A stretch of 64,000 nt of DNA from contig OX387198.1 in the NCBI GenBank assembly GCA_947561715.1, forward strand, positions 16,430,001 to 16,494,000, written 5' to 3'. Each line of letters starts with the position of its first letter. The first letter of the stretch is position 1. Under the pieces are notes generated by a model that was not told the DNA's origin, made no database searches, and saw only the letters and a list, made by a program, of their open reading frames with translations. Below are positions 1-11,027 of this stretch, piece after piece. Source of the stretch: Ascidia mentula (taxonomy: Eukaryota > Chordata > Ascidiacea > Phlebobranchia > Ascidiidae). Position numbers and translations under genes: made by a program.

Positions 1-42
1 CATGGCTTGCATGAGTAGTGGATCTGATTGAAGGGACAAGCT
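1..42 (+). CDS. Tail of a possible terminal exon (copy of 32011-32204)
   Basis: The first 42 bases repeat the end of the open stretch at 32011-32204, including its final codons for MACMSSGSD and the TGA stop. Only the tail lies inside the window. Whether this is a real exon depends on the call at 32011, which is weak. Confidence 0.25.
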
Positions 43-185
43 GCGAAAAATAGTATCACGATTATTTGTGTGGTGGTTTCAGGAAACCCTTGTTATGGGC
101 ACGTTCTGTGTAGTTAGTGCCACTGTAAGTTAATATCACATATGTTTGCATGGGCTTACTCTTCCCGGCAAAGCAAGTGTACGAA

Positions 186-1358
186 CTAAATGATGTTATT
201 TTCGGTAAAGCAATATAATGTTATTTTAGCAGCACATAATGAAGCTAGTCTAAGCTCGCTAAAGCTCGTGCGACTAAAGTTTTTAATAGTCTGCTTTCTC
301 TGTGTCAAACCGCCCCCACAATCACGTGAACACGAACCCCATATACCCCAGTTGGTGAGTTGAACTAAAAATTGTAAAAGTTCTGACATAACCAACAAAA
401 AATTGTCAGAGAACTGATGAAATTTTGTTGGTGTTTTAAATGAGAAACAGAAACAATCAATCTCTGCACAGTTTTTAAGTTTTTGGTTCTAAGATTAACA
501 TCTAAAGTATCGACAAAAACTTGCAATGACTTAAGATAGGTACGGGCTAACCAGATGTGGTTTAGTGCACTATGTAGCAAATGAAATGAAACTTACAGCA
601 AGGCTGAATGTTACACCTCCTCATTTTTGAACGTTGAAAGTTGCACTTGGTCTGATCTTTAGATTCGACACAAGTGCGTGTTGTGTGTGGACTTCCACCT
701 CCGCAAACTCTATCACATTCTCCCCAATCTCTCCACTCCGAGGTAACTGCGGGATTCGAGACAAATTTTACTGCGTTTTAGCAGTGTCCATATGGCGGGA
801 AGTACTTGAAGAAAGGTGTGCCAACAAAATGAGTAAAAATGTAAAGGCGCCTCACTCATAAAAAGTGCCATGAAAAATGTTGGATCCTAACTTATTTTTT
901 GTATTCGAGACATTTAAAAAATTGTTTTGTGAAGCTCAATTCGTTTATTCGTTAGTAAATTGCTTGAAACCTTGATGATAACAATAATACTTTACTGTGG
1001 TGGTTTAGTTGGCGACAAATATTTATATCCTGTACCACTGTAGACGGACAAGGGACAAATGTGAACAAACAGAGATTGAAAAGACGCACAAATTTCCAAA
1101 GCAGACTTACCACAGGCGCCAGTGTTGCAGGGCTTCTGTTGTATCTCCACCTTGTAACCGGTACCCTTCCAATAGCGCCTTATCAGGTCTAATGGAGACC
1201 TTCGACCATTAGACGACGGTCCACACCTATATGTGGGCACTTCCTGGCCACCGTTGGCAAGGCAACGTCGCGTGCGTTCCATCATACCACCGCCACAAAC
1301 TTTATCGCACTCCGTGTAGTTGGACCATTCCGTATACGCGTACCGCACCGGACCGGAC
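186..1358 (-). CDS. TSP1-repeat secreted protein gene, copy A (partial)
   Basis: Three thrombospondin type-1 exons lie on the minus strand. Exon 1358-1111 encodes TEWSNYTECDKVCGGG, the RTRRC motif and CNTGACG, ending at a GTAAG donor. Exon 746-597 encodes SEWRDWGECDRVCGGG and CNIQPC, has a CAG acceptor and a GTAAGT donor, and is 150 nt, so phase-symmetric 1-1. Exon 364 downward encodes TNWGIWGSCSRDCGGG and then stays open to a stop at 186, so its donor is uncertain. TSP1 domains fold around WxxW and three disulfides in extracellular or secreted proteins. Copy A's first exon has a tandem 5-bp duplication (CCGGA) next to the acceptor. This makes it 248 nt instead of 243 and breaks the 1-1 phase seen in copy B. 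The 3' exons lie beyond the window start and no signal-peptide exon was found. Confidence 0.7.
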
Positions 1359-2099
1359 CTGAAAGTAAACACAGTAATTATTAAACAGTAACAGTAAGCC
1401 GAGAAGAATTAATAATTACAAGACAGTTGAAAAATTGTGGATGAAGCACCAAACGTATGTTGTAATCGCAACCATGTACGGCCAAGTTTAAGAAAGACTA
1501 ACAGTAATTTGATCTGGATTTGGCACAATAATCTACCAACAATATATGCAAAACGATAGTGTTGTTCATCATATTCGTATGTACAACTGTCAGCACTTTT
1601 TGCAAAGAGGACTTCAACATTAAGATACCCTTTATAATAAGTTACATACTCCCACTGAAAATGCCAATCCCAACTGATACTCACACAAAACCTTTTCATA
1701 ACACTCCGTGTCAAATTACTATTAGGTTCACATGGAAACGAAACGATCAAGTGCATTTCCGTAAGTAATTGAAAGGAGCTCACGTTCTTTCACAATTACC
1801 GCCAATGCACTTGTATTGCACACAATTATGCAACCACCAACAAAAACTTACAAGGATGCACAGCAACATCAAAAATACAAATCCAAAGGGTGTGTAAAAC
1901 ATTATTCGTTCTGTTGGCGCTTTGGACGTCTAGGTGAGGTTATTACATCAAAAATAACATGAACCTTACATGATGATGGTATAAGTATATATCCAAACGT
2001 GTCAAACATGAAGTCGCTCCTATAACAATTTGTATCTGAAATTGTTTCAGCTGAATATGTATATGTAGAATATCCGTGCATTTATTCGCTCGTCGTTTT

Positions 2100-2336
2100 C
2101 TACGCTTTCACGCCAACTTTGGCGATTAAATGGCAAAGTTTTGGCAAGTCAGTAATGCGATTTGACATTTTGTTAATGTAGTTCATAAAGGTGCTGAGCA
2201 CGACTTGGAAATCGTGAAAGAAATCGTGGGTCGTTGACGAGCAATCAACGATGATTGGGGGACTTCCTGAGAATTTAGGACTTTTCTTTTTCGCGCCGAG
2301 CTCAGTTTTATCAAAACGGAACGGACAAAATAACAA
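2100..2336 (-). CDS. Unrecognised ORF, conserved in both blocks (copy A)
   Basis: A 78-codon minus-strand frame is also open at 34260-34496 with a few substitutions, including one F/L and one T/S change. It begins with a basic stretch (KTELGAKKKSPK) and is otherwise mixed. I recognise no domain or signal peptide. It could be a 5' exon of the TSP1 gene or untranslated DNA kept open because the duplication is young. Confidence 0.15.
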   Translation of the reverse strand: MLFCPFRFDKTELGAKKKSPKFSGSPPIIVDCSSTTHDFFHDFQVVLSTFMNYINKMSNRITDLPKLCHLIAKVGVKA

Positions 2337-2947
2337 TGCAAGTTTCTTGTGCTTACTTTTTTTTGCTTAAAATATATTTAGCAGTAAGGAATGAACTGAC
2401 TGCTAAAAGTTTTTAACGCATTCGAGATTTCAAAACAATATTCATTTAAGTTTACAATGTCGAAGAAATAGAGTTCCTACCCTGCTATTAATCAACACAG
2501 AAACAATTCAGCCATGAAAGCCATTTTTTTAGATTTTCCTTGATCTAATTTGGACACGACTTGTAACAAACATAAGTTCGTCAACACCTATAAAAAGCTA
2601 CAACGAATGTCAAAGTAAACCAATGTACGTGCACTGCGGGCGATGAAATGGGATTTTCAGCTCATATTGCGCTGTCTGGCGCATTCGGCGGTAAGCGAAG
2701 TTTCGTTCAAAAAGTTTTACGACAAACAATTCTGTCTCCTGTGTAACCGAAGTTTGCTTGTGCGGTTGTTGCGTTCGACTCCCCCATTGCTCGCGGGGTG
2801 ATATGGCGTCGTTCGGGTCTTTTTACAACCCATCAACCTCACCAGTTCTGCAAATAATTTGCTTACGAAATTCCCCCTTTAATCGGAGTGAATTACCTCA
2901 GGTACCCCATATACCGTTAGCCACCTGTGAAACAAAATGTTCGCTGT

Positions 2948-2976
2948 TTCATATGCGGTTTGATGCCGCATATGAA
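2948..2976. repeat. 11-bp stem hairpin at pol-fossil edge
   Basis: TTCATATGCGG and CCGCATATGAA flank a 7-nt loop. The same hairpin occurs at 41131-41159 in the partner copy. It lies where recognisable pol homology ends. No function is evident. Confidence 0.6.
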
Positions 2977-4985
2977 GGCCACGCTCTGACATATTTTGTG
3001 AATAAATCCCAAGCGACTAGGATATACTGGTATCCTGTCCTGGTTAACGTAAGTGGACCAAGCACATCAATCTCAACGCGTTGCATCGGTCGCATTTCTT
3101 GTGATGGAACTAACGGTGCTCGGGTGGTAGTGGTTGGTTTCTTATTTCGTTGACAGTGTTCGCATTTACGGCAATAAGCCTCGGTCTCTTCTCTCCATTT
3201 TAGCCAGTAAAAACGCTGTGACAGTTTGCTCAGGGTTTTAGCCATTCCCAAGTGTCCCCCGCCGTGTACCTGGTCGTGGCACGCGGACAGCACTTCGCTG
3301 CGCATGGCAAAGGGTACCAACACTTTCTGAACATCGTTTAAACCTGGCACCGCACCAGGGTCAGTAATGAATAGCAGCCCACCGTGAGATGAGAGCCGCT
3401 CGAAAAGGCTCCATAAGTGTTTTGTCTCTGCCGACAGGCGTTTGACGTGGCGAAAAGACGGCCTTATACCCTGTTGCACCCATTTCACTACAGGACGCAA
3501 ACTTAAGTCCCCATACTGCGCTTCTGCTACATGGGTGGACTCATACCCGTACTCCGCCTTTAAATCAAGTGCAAGTACCTCTTCCAATGACTCATCCTCA
3601 CGAACTGTGTAAGGGAATCCGTCATCTTCCTGTTGCCTCAGGCTGAGCGCGTCTGCGTTTGTGTGCTTCTTTCCGGGCCGGTGTTGAAGATCAAAATCGT
3701 AACTAGCCAGGTGTTCAACCCACCGAGCACATTGTCCATAGAGTTCCCTGGATCTCCACAGCCAGCGAAGGGATGAATGGTCTGTGCGCAACAGAAATTT
3801 CGATCCGAGCAAATAACTGCGATACAACTTAGTCGCAAATATGACGGCCAGCAATTCCTTGCGAGTTGTGGAATAATGCTTTTCAGCTTTGCTCAATGAT
3901 CTACTGCCGTAAGCGATCACATGCTCCTTACCGTCAATTTCCTGACCGAGAACACAACCTACCGCTGTGTCCGAGGCATCGGTGTCCAACACGAAGGGTC
4001 GGCTGAAGTCGGGATACTGTAGGACTGGAGCTGTTGTCAGAAGCCTTTTCAGGCTGGCGAACGCCTGCTGGCAACTGTCCGTCCAGACAAAACGACGTCC
4101 CTTTTCAGTCAATTTGTGTAAGGGGGAGGCGATACGAGCGTAATCTTTAACAAACTTTCTGTAATACGATGTAAGACCCACAAATTGACGCAACTGTTTT
4201 GCAGATTTTGGTACTGGCCAATCTTTAACTGATCGTTCCTTATCGGGGTCGTATCGTATTCCATGTTTTGACACTACGTGGCCAAGGAATCGCACTTCAT
4301 CTTTGAACAGGTCGCACTTCGTGGGCTTTAGTGTAAGTCAAGCCGACTCTAGGCGTGAAAGAACATCAAGACGCTGCATGTGTTCGTTGAAATTTCTACC
4401 ATAAACAATCACATCGTCTAAGTATGCGAGTGTTCCTTGCTACTCTATACCCTGCAGCACAATACGCATTAGGTGTTGGAAGCTTGCCGCTGAGTTGCAT
4501 AATCCCATAGTCATCACGGTGAATTCAAACAAACCCATGTGACTGGCAAAGGCTGTCTTCTCCCTTGATTGTTCGTCCATGGGGATCTGCCAGTAGCCAG
4601 ATTTCAGATCAAGGGTGGAAAAGAAACGTGACCCAGACATTTCATCCAGGCTATCATCAACCCGGGAAATAGGGTAACTGTTTTTTTTGGTTTCTTCGTT
4701 TACTTGTCGATAGTCGACGCAAAATCGCAACTCACCAGACTTCTTTTTCACCAGAACAATTGAACTTGACCATGGCGAGGTTGAAGGTCTCACGAGTCCT
4801 TGGCTTCGCATTTCGTTGATGATCTTCTCGACCTCCGTTTTATGATGGATGGACATTCTTCGAGGATGTTGACGAATTGGTGCCGCATCCCCGGTGTCAA
4901 TCGAATGTCGAACAAGATCAGTCCGGCCTAGGTCAGAGTTACATGTCGAAAATGCTTTTTTGAAACATCTTGATATGCCGGCAAC
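2950..4985 (-). mobile_element. Ty3/gypsy-family pol fossil, copy A
   Basis: On the minus strand this encodes Ty3/gypsy-type pol parts in order: reverse transcriptase (LGRTDL...DTGDA entry, FCVDYRQVN, LKSGYWQIP), RNase H (DTDASDTAVG), the integrase HHCC zinc segment and the very start of the integrase core. No LTRs, gag or protease are visible, so it is a fragment. It is broken in a few places. The same fossil at the same host position recurs at 41.13-42.93 kb, so insertion came before the block duplication. Its 5' end abuts a surviving piece of a DRC7 exon. Confidence 0.88.
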
Positions 4986-5030
4986 TTGGACTCTGCCAAT
5001 TGTTATCACTCAGAAGCAATTTGAAACAAG

Positions 5031-5419
5031 GTAAAATTTTGATGCTTATGTTATGTACTAATTTTTTTAATGCAACTTTCATTTGTATGTACTGGTGTTC
5101 ATTTATGTTCTCCTAGTGAAGCCATATTGTGCATGCATTTAGGCAAAAAAAAATTAATTCTCTATTTTATGCACAAAAGGTATATGTAGGGTGTAGGTTA
5201 CTTCTTCATTGTGATTAGTTGGTTATTTGTAGGCCTTGGGCCCATAGTTCACATATCTTCCTCCTTTATTTCCTATATTTGGTTATAACAACAAAGAACA
5301 ATTCTGACTGCATTCACTGTAATTTCAAGAAGCGAATATTGTTTGTTCAAACGAATTAAACCACATTTTTAAGCGGCGCACAAAATGTTAACAGTTTGAA
5401 CAACTTTGTTGTTGTGCAG
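5031..5419 (+). other. DRC7 intron
   Basis: AT-rich intron between the truncated exon tail (donor GTAAAA at 5031) and the CPMGKKT exon (acceptor CAG at 5417-5419). No other feature seen. Confidence 0.6.
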
Positions 5420-5642
5420 ATGCCCGATGGGCAAGAAAACGATTTTGTACAAGAAAGCAAAGCTAGAGAAATATGCAAATTATCTTCTGAAGGATGGACT
5501 GGTGAAACGTCTTAGTGTCTATGACAACAACGAGTGTAAGTTACTGATTATATTTTAAAATGAAGGACTGCTTTGTATTTAATCCTGTGGCCACAGCTAT
5601 ACCAAGTAAACACTGATTTCAAAAATAACAAAAAGAAACGAT

Positions 5643-5948
5643 GAGAGCTGCAGACAGGTGTAGATACTGTTTCGACATGTAAGGTCTCATCAGTGCAGCT
5701 GGTGACCGTGACAATGTGCTAGCTGATATACTAGCAGGCGCACATACTTCCACTTTGCGAAAAAGAAACAATTATAAAAAAATCACGTTTCCAATGCTTT
5801 TAGTAAGATTTAGTGTCTTTGTAAATTTCTTGTCAGCTAAATCACAATAGTTTTGCTTGGCTATTCAGCTGACAAGGTCTTTGTAAGTCAATAAAATTGT
5901 ACTCATGAGACGTATCAGGTCGAAACAGTGGCCCTTTACTGCAGCTCA
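5643..5948. mobile_element. MITE-like foldback, AGCTGCAGACAG family, in DRC7-A intron
   Basis: Left end GAGCTGCAGACAGGTG...TTTCGACATGTAAGGTCTCATCAG is mirrored by the right end ATGAGACG...GGTCGAAACAGTGGCC...CTGCAGCTC. The ends are about 50 bp and imperfect, around a core with no coding capacity. Relatives lie at 10883, 43523, 46321, 58441 and 61691. It is a non-autonomous DNA-transposon-like or foldback family. No transposase is seen here. Confidence 0.6.
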
Positions 5949-8900
5949 CCCCAAAATACGTTTTTGTGTGATAAATTATTAGCAAATATTGACTGACAAA
6001 CAACATTATGTACAGTGGTCGTATGTTCACCGAATACTTAAATACTGTGAAATGATTAGGATTTGTATAATGTTTATGTTTTAGTGACGGAGCTTCGATG
6101 TGTGAGAGAATGGTTTGAGAACAGAGAAGACAAACTGAAAACTCGAATCCACGAGGGAGGAATTATTACCGAAGACTTTGTTGAGGAAGACCTCGCTCCT
6201 TAAAACAACATCTCTACAAAGCCAACTTTCCTGGACCAGAAGCTGATCGGACAATGCTCTTCTACGATAACGCAAGGTGACAGATTTACTGCAATCCAAT
6301 CACTTTACAAATTCTCTTTTTTGTTATTTTTTAAATAAGTTTAATTTTGACGTCAGAGTGGATGGGCTGAGCAAACGAGTTGAGACACCAACAGAAATGA
6401 CTGAACATTTCGTCAACCGCGACGACTTCCTCTACTTCCGTCACGTGATCTTTGGCAAACGTCAGAAGAAAGTTGCACCTGCTACATCAGAGGGGACTCC
6501 CCGACCCATACTGGTAAATTATTTCACCATTTTGTCTTAAACGTTTTTGAGAGCTTGGTTTTACTTAAAATACGTACGCTGAAGTCGTTTTGGGGGTGTT
6601 CAAGGCATTTATATCATATATTTTGCCACGCTTGTAAAACAAGTAGGGCAGCTCCTGAGAAATGTGGGGCCCGATTAAAAAACAAGCGCGGGCCTGAATT
6701 TTAACTAAAAAGATGCCACTGTTGGAATCTGAAGGCCACCTGCTTATAACAACTAACATTGCGCAAACAGGATTTCTTCATGTAAATTGCCTAACTTTTT
6801 TTTTTATTTTTTCAATTTTCCACAGAAAATAACAGAGAAATTTTATCGGAATCCGGAGAAAAAGGCGAACGAGGATGTTTCGGAACAACTGTTTGTTTTA
6901 TCTGAGGACAAGATCCAGATAACTTACCACAGGGAGGAGGGAAACGTCACCGCATCGACACGTGACTTCTTCAAACCCCCCAATGCAGAGGAAAAGGGGG
7001 GAAATCTGCAGTGGTCACCAGATATGTCGATCACCTTTCAGGTAGTTGGTTTACTTGCACGGAAATTTCTTCTTATAAATTTGCCGAAATACAACTATTT
7101 TTCGAAAGATTCAAAAGATGGAGCTTTCTAAAAAGAAATCAAAACGTTTCAACCACATATCATAACCGTCGTTCATTATTTACATTTGTGTTATTAGCAA
7201 TTTGCGATGTTCGTATATTTCTAACATAGAGTTTGTTGTTCAAAATAATGGCATGACTAAGTAACATTGATTGGATATTACGCATTTATTTGTTGGCAAG
7301 ATGAAAAGAGAACAATATTTTGCTTCACTGGGCTACGTAACGTCCATTGCTTTAACTTTTGTATTAAGAAGCACGTTGCTATGACATAATGAAGCTTGAC
7401 GATCACTACAAAAGTAGCGTACTTTGCTTTAACAGCATAATAATGAGCCCTTTTCACAATAAGTGACACTCGGTGTTAGCAAATTTGTCTTGTGTTTTTT
7501 AGTTTTAACAGCTTTTCAAACAACTAGGTATTTATTTTCTAGTATTTTTCGAAAATAATTTGACATTTACTAATTTCAGGTCAATCCACGAGGTGCCAAT
7601 ATTAAGAATCTCGCAGTTTATGAGAATCTGGTTGATTTGATTCAAATCGAACAAAAAAGTATCCAGGTAATAACGGAAGTTTTTGCGATTAGAATTTACT
7701 TTTAATCCATCTTCACAAGCTTCACTTTTTAACTAAACATTAAGAAAATCGTATCAAGCATTTATGTGCTGCCGTACATATAAGGATTATGTAAATTTTA
7801 TGCTTCGCACATTCCGATGCAGCTTTGTTAATTTGACCATTTTCATCGTTGAAATTAAAGAACCTTAGTTCAGACTTACGCATATGTAGATGTACTGGGC
7901 AGTTCAAATCCATTTTAAACCTTCATAAGTGTAGTGAGTGCACTGCATATAAACGCCAGCCAAACTTTTGTAAAACAAAGATTTTTGCATCAGCACAGAA
8001 ATATCACCATGTGAAATTACGTAAAAGAATCGTGGGTTCATTTTAATTCTCTGCACAACTTAACGATATTTTTCTCAGGTTGTGAGATCGTCTGAGGAGG
8101 AAATTCGTGAGATTCTGATGGATCGCCAGAAAGAGGAACTCGCATCCGAACTCTCAATATCAGTTTACGACACAGAGCGAAACGAAAAAGCCAAGAAACA
8201 CAGGAAGGAGCTGGTAAATAAAAAGTTCATATTTTTGTTATTCAAACTGTGCGGAAACCATGAGGTTGGTTTGATGCCGAAAGGGTTTCGACGACATGCC
8301 TCAATATAAAAACTTACCCTTACATATTTACAAATGGTTTCCAAATCAAATCACTTCTTTTTGCACTCAAAGTTATTGCGCACATGTACGATAAACGTGC
8401 ATAATATTGCATGGGCACCCATAAAACCATCAGGCTGATTGAGTCAGGTGCCTATGTCTTCGAAACCACTTTTATTTGAGACGTTTTCAAATTCTTTTTA
8501 TCAGGAGCGGCTTGCCCTCGAGGAAAAACTACGGAGACAGGAGATGGAGATGGATTATTTGGCTCCGTTCCTCGCCCAGATCGGGAATCCCGATAAAATC
8601 AACAAAACACAGGCGTTCAAACTGAAGGAAGATTGTTTGGCGGACTTGAAGCAGAGACTCATCGATAAAGCAAATCTCATACAGCGTAGATTTGAACAGG
8701 TAACATATTGGGAAACTAAAAGCGGAAAAAAACGACCGCATTCGTTGCGATATTTACATTACAAATGCATACAAACACATAAATTCTGCATGGAATCGGG
8801 TGTTTTGGAGATTTTTTCCCGACTTGGTCGAAAATCTTTGTTTCTTACTTCAATCCCTGAAATTTGTGACGTAATAGCTTAATTACAAAAACATGCCAGC

Positions 8901-9454
8901 CATAATGATCAGTTAGATATATTTGCTAACAAAATTTGTGATCGAGAACAATCTAAACAAGCAAAGCTAACACGCGATGCAGTCAGTGGAAAAAAATATC
9001 GTTTCAAACGTCGACTTCTTTCAGGAAACTTCTGAACTCCATAAGAAACAACAAGATTATCAACAGAAACAGGTGGCGATGACCAAAGAAGATGAAGAAC
9101 AATATTTTAACTACTGCTCCGAGGCTATGTTCCGAATCCATATTCTAGAACTTCGACTGAACAGGTGAGTCCAATATTATTACAGAAGACAGTGATAGAT
9201 AACGGCTAATCAAAAGCAGATCCGGTTGATCACAAGCAACAAAGTATATAACAGACGTTTTGTTGTTTAAATTACGTTTTGTAGCGGCCTAATTATTGAG
9301 GTTTTTTGGGGGAATTCGTGATAATCTTTCATGGTAGTTGATAAAGTTTGAGCTGTGTCGCCTTATTTGGAATTGTGAATTGAAAAAAACTATTTGTTGT
9401 ATTACGTTGTAGGGAAAATATTGTAAGCGTATAAAATGGTCAAAAATCGTAATT

Positions 9455-9527
9455 GGCCAGTACGGGGCTCGAACCCGCGACATTCGCGTTATTAGCACGA
9501 CGCTCTAACCAACTGAGCTAACCGGCC
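9455..9527 (-). tRNA. tRNA-Ile-AAT: tRNA-Ile (AAT anticodon), antisense in DRC7-A last intron
   Basis: A 73-nt cloverleaf. The acceptor GGCCGGT pairs with ACTGGCC through one G-U. The D arm is GCTC/GAGC, the anticodon stem TCGTG/CGCGA holds loop CTAATAA, and the T arm is GCGGG/CCCGT. The A box TAGCTCAGTTGG and B box GGTTCGAGCC are intact. The discriminator is A, and a T5 pol III terminator follows within about 12 nt. Confidence 0.93.
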
Positions 9528-10277
9528 GGACGCTTGTCATCACCAAATGCATAAGGTTGTTTGAGTTTATGTATGTAACGCCTTTCCTAATTCTTGATAA
9601 ATACTTCGTAATGTGTAATGTGAACAAATGTTTTTTTGCAGACATAAGCAGATGGCGCCGCACAAATACATGCAATTGGAACAAAAACTGAGACAAGATC
9701 CAAGGCTATCGCTTTATTTCTAATTCTTTTGTCGTTTTTTAAAGCGAAATGTTTTTGTAGACTGTTCACTGTTGTAATGAATAAATATTTTTATGATGGT
9801 CGTGCTAAAATGTTCAGAGATATTTTTGTGTTGCAATTTAAAAACAACTCGACTGCGATTGTTTTTTACTCATATAATTCACCACCGTGCGTGATCAAGT
9901 TCAAGATATTGCTACAAGACTGAACATTATTGTTCAAATATGTTTTTAATTTAAGCAACGACTGTTTATGACATACTTAACTCTCTTCTATGTAAACATA
10001 TCTATGTAAAAAATATATGACATGACCGGATATAACCGCACGTAAGCATAAAAATGTGTATATTGTGTTATGTTGGTCTTCAACACAAAACTAGGCAGTG
10101 GAACACCATAGTTGTCACATAAAACCGAATCGCCAATCAGGCACAAAAAATATCCCAACGTTATTGTGGCAGTGGTTTATGAACAACTACATATTAGTCT
10201 TTATCTCGTTGCAACGAAAAGCACACATATGGGAAAAAAGAGTAAAATTAATAAAATGTTCATACCTAATAAAAGCT

Positions 10278-10350
10278 GGCCAGTACGGGGCTCGAACCCG
10301 CGACATTAGCGTTATTAGCACGACGCTCTAACCAACTGACCAAACCGGCC
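10278..10350 (-). pseudogene. Degenerate tRNA-Ile copy downstream of DRC7-A
   Basis: Same family as the tRNA at 9455, but changes hit the D stem (GGTC against GAGC) and one pair of the anticodon stem (CGCTA). A short T run still follows. Probably not a functional tRNA. Confidence 0.7.
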
Positions 10351-10512
10351 GGACGCTCGTCATCAACAAATGCATGAGAACCTTGTTCGACTAACTGCAG
10401 GGCAGCACAGGACAATGTTTTACTTCTGTTTGAGGGCCTTTGTTGTCATATTTTCACATATATCTTTGTTGCCTTTTAACGAATAAAGAACAATTCTTAT
10501 TTCACGAGCAAT

Positions 10513-10556
10513 TAAGCCGGTAGCGGCGCACAACTGAAACAGAAACTAAAATAAAG
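10513..10556 (+). pseudogene. Relic of DRC7 final exon
   Basis: The bases GCGGCGCACAACTGAAACAG and flanks resemble the DRC7 last exon (GGCGCCGCACAAATACATGC, GGAACAAAAACTGAG). They lie about 170 bp past a tRNA-Ile copy, as the real last exon lies about 115 bp past its own. The better-preserved sister at 61311 shows the link clearly. Confidence 0.55.
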
Positions 10557-10882
10557 GCAGAAATTTGGAACCCCTTGTTATGAAAGTGCCATCGTATGAT
10601 GCTCGTCACAAGGTTAAATAATATGATAAAATAAATCAAATGAAACGCAGCAACACAGAGGGCAAAAACGTTTTATTTCTCTGTCGTCCTTATTTTCGGT
10701 TACACCTCGATGGCAACCCTGTTTATTGGGCAGTTTGTTAAATATTCGCTCATTTGCACGATTTGACATCAACATTTCGAAAACAAAAAAATTGTAACCA
10801 GGTTCAAAATGCCAGCAATTCGTGGAAAATAAGAACTCGTGGAAATAAGGTTGGTATGTATGTGCAGAAAAAGCCATAATAT

Positions 10883-11017
10883 TGGAGAGTTGCAGACAGA
10901 GTGTGCACACGCACTGTTTCGACCTGTAAGGTTTGACACACCACTGTCAACAGCTGCACTGATGAGACCTTACAGGTCGAAACAGTGCGTGTCCACACTC
11001 TGTCTGCAACTCGCCAA
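10883..11017. mobile_element. MITE-like foldback of the AGCTGCAGACAG family
   Basis: Nearly perfect 50-bp inverted arms (TTGGAGAGTTGCAGACAGAG ... its complement, then CGCCAA) surround a 31-bp core. A 12-bp direct repeat AAGGTTGGTATG flanks it at 10847-10858 and 11016-11027. The related site at about 48975 has this word once and no element, so the repeat looks like a target duplication. Confidence 0.7.
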
Positions 11018-11027
11018 GGTTGGTATG

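Larger units (their letters stand above)
1..2482. repeat. Segmental duplication, X1 first part (partner 32173-34646)
   Basis: This stretch matches 32173-34646 almost base for base, with an offset of 32172 falling to about 32160 through small indels. Both copies carry the minus-strand TSP1 exons and the ORF at 2100-2336. Homology stops at the shared bases CTACCC. X1 continues directly into the pol fossil, whereas X2 has about 6 kb of satellite DNA first. Confidence 0.9.
4985..9723 (+). pseudogene. DRC7: DRC7 3' half, copy A (frameshifted)
   Basis: Nine exons (5420-5535, 6085-6276, 6357-6513, 6826-7041, 7580-7666, 8079-8213, 8505-8699, 9025-9164, 9642-9723) with GT-AG introns and compatible phases, plus an exon tail ending at 5030 (KQFETR). 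They encode the C-terminal half of dynein regulatory complex subunit 7 (CCDC135/Lobo), which sits in the axonemal nexin link of motile cilia and sperm flagella. Diagnostic pieces include CPMGKKT, GLSKRVETPTEM, HVIFGKRQ, a charged helical tract, and the terminal HKYMQLEQKL...DPRL. About 440 of roughly 870 family residues are present, and the N-terminal exons are absent. Exon 6085-6276 is 192 nt against 193 in copy B: one G is missing near 6185 and a stop follows seven codons later. An AATAAA lies at 9779. I recall the family from memory and did not search it. Confidence 0.85.
2480..10846. repeat. Segmental duplication, X1 second part (partner 40661-48990)
   Basis: Homology runs from the bases CCCTGCTATT, through the pol fossil and DRC7 3' half, to the flank after the second tRNA-like sequence. 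The offset is about 38181 at the start and drifts by small indels in introns. Exons are better conserved than introns. Beyond about 10.2 kb the best match shifts from 48.4 kb to 61.1 kb. Confidence 0.88.

Noticed and set aside
634-861. Plus-strand ORF opposite a TSP1 exon (also 32807-33034)
   Set aside because: Shadow of the minus-strand TSP1 exon, which has clear W/C motifs and splice sites.
2480-4985. Pol fossils as two independent retroelement insertions
   Set aside because: Flanking host sequence matches on both sides, so the second copy came with the block duplication.
6787-7131. Single 114-codon gene on the plus strand
   Set aside because: It is a DRC7 exon (6826-7041) extended by chance into both introns.
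9455-9527. tRNA-Ile copies read as part of a SINE
   Set aside because: Copies keep a full cloverleaf, the discriminator A and a terminator, and always sit beside DRC7 sequence, with no SINE body or A-rich tail.
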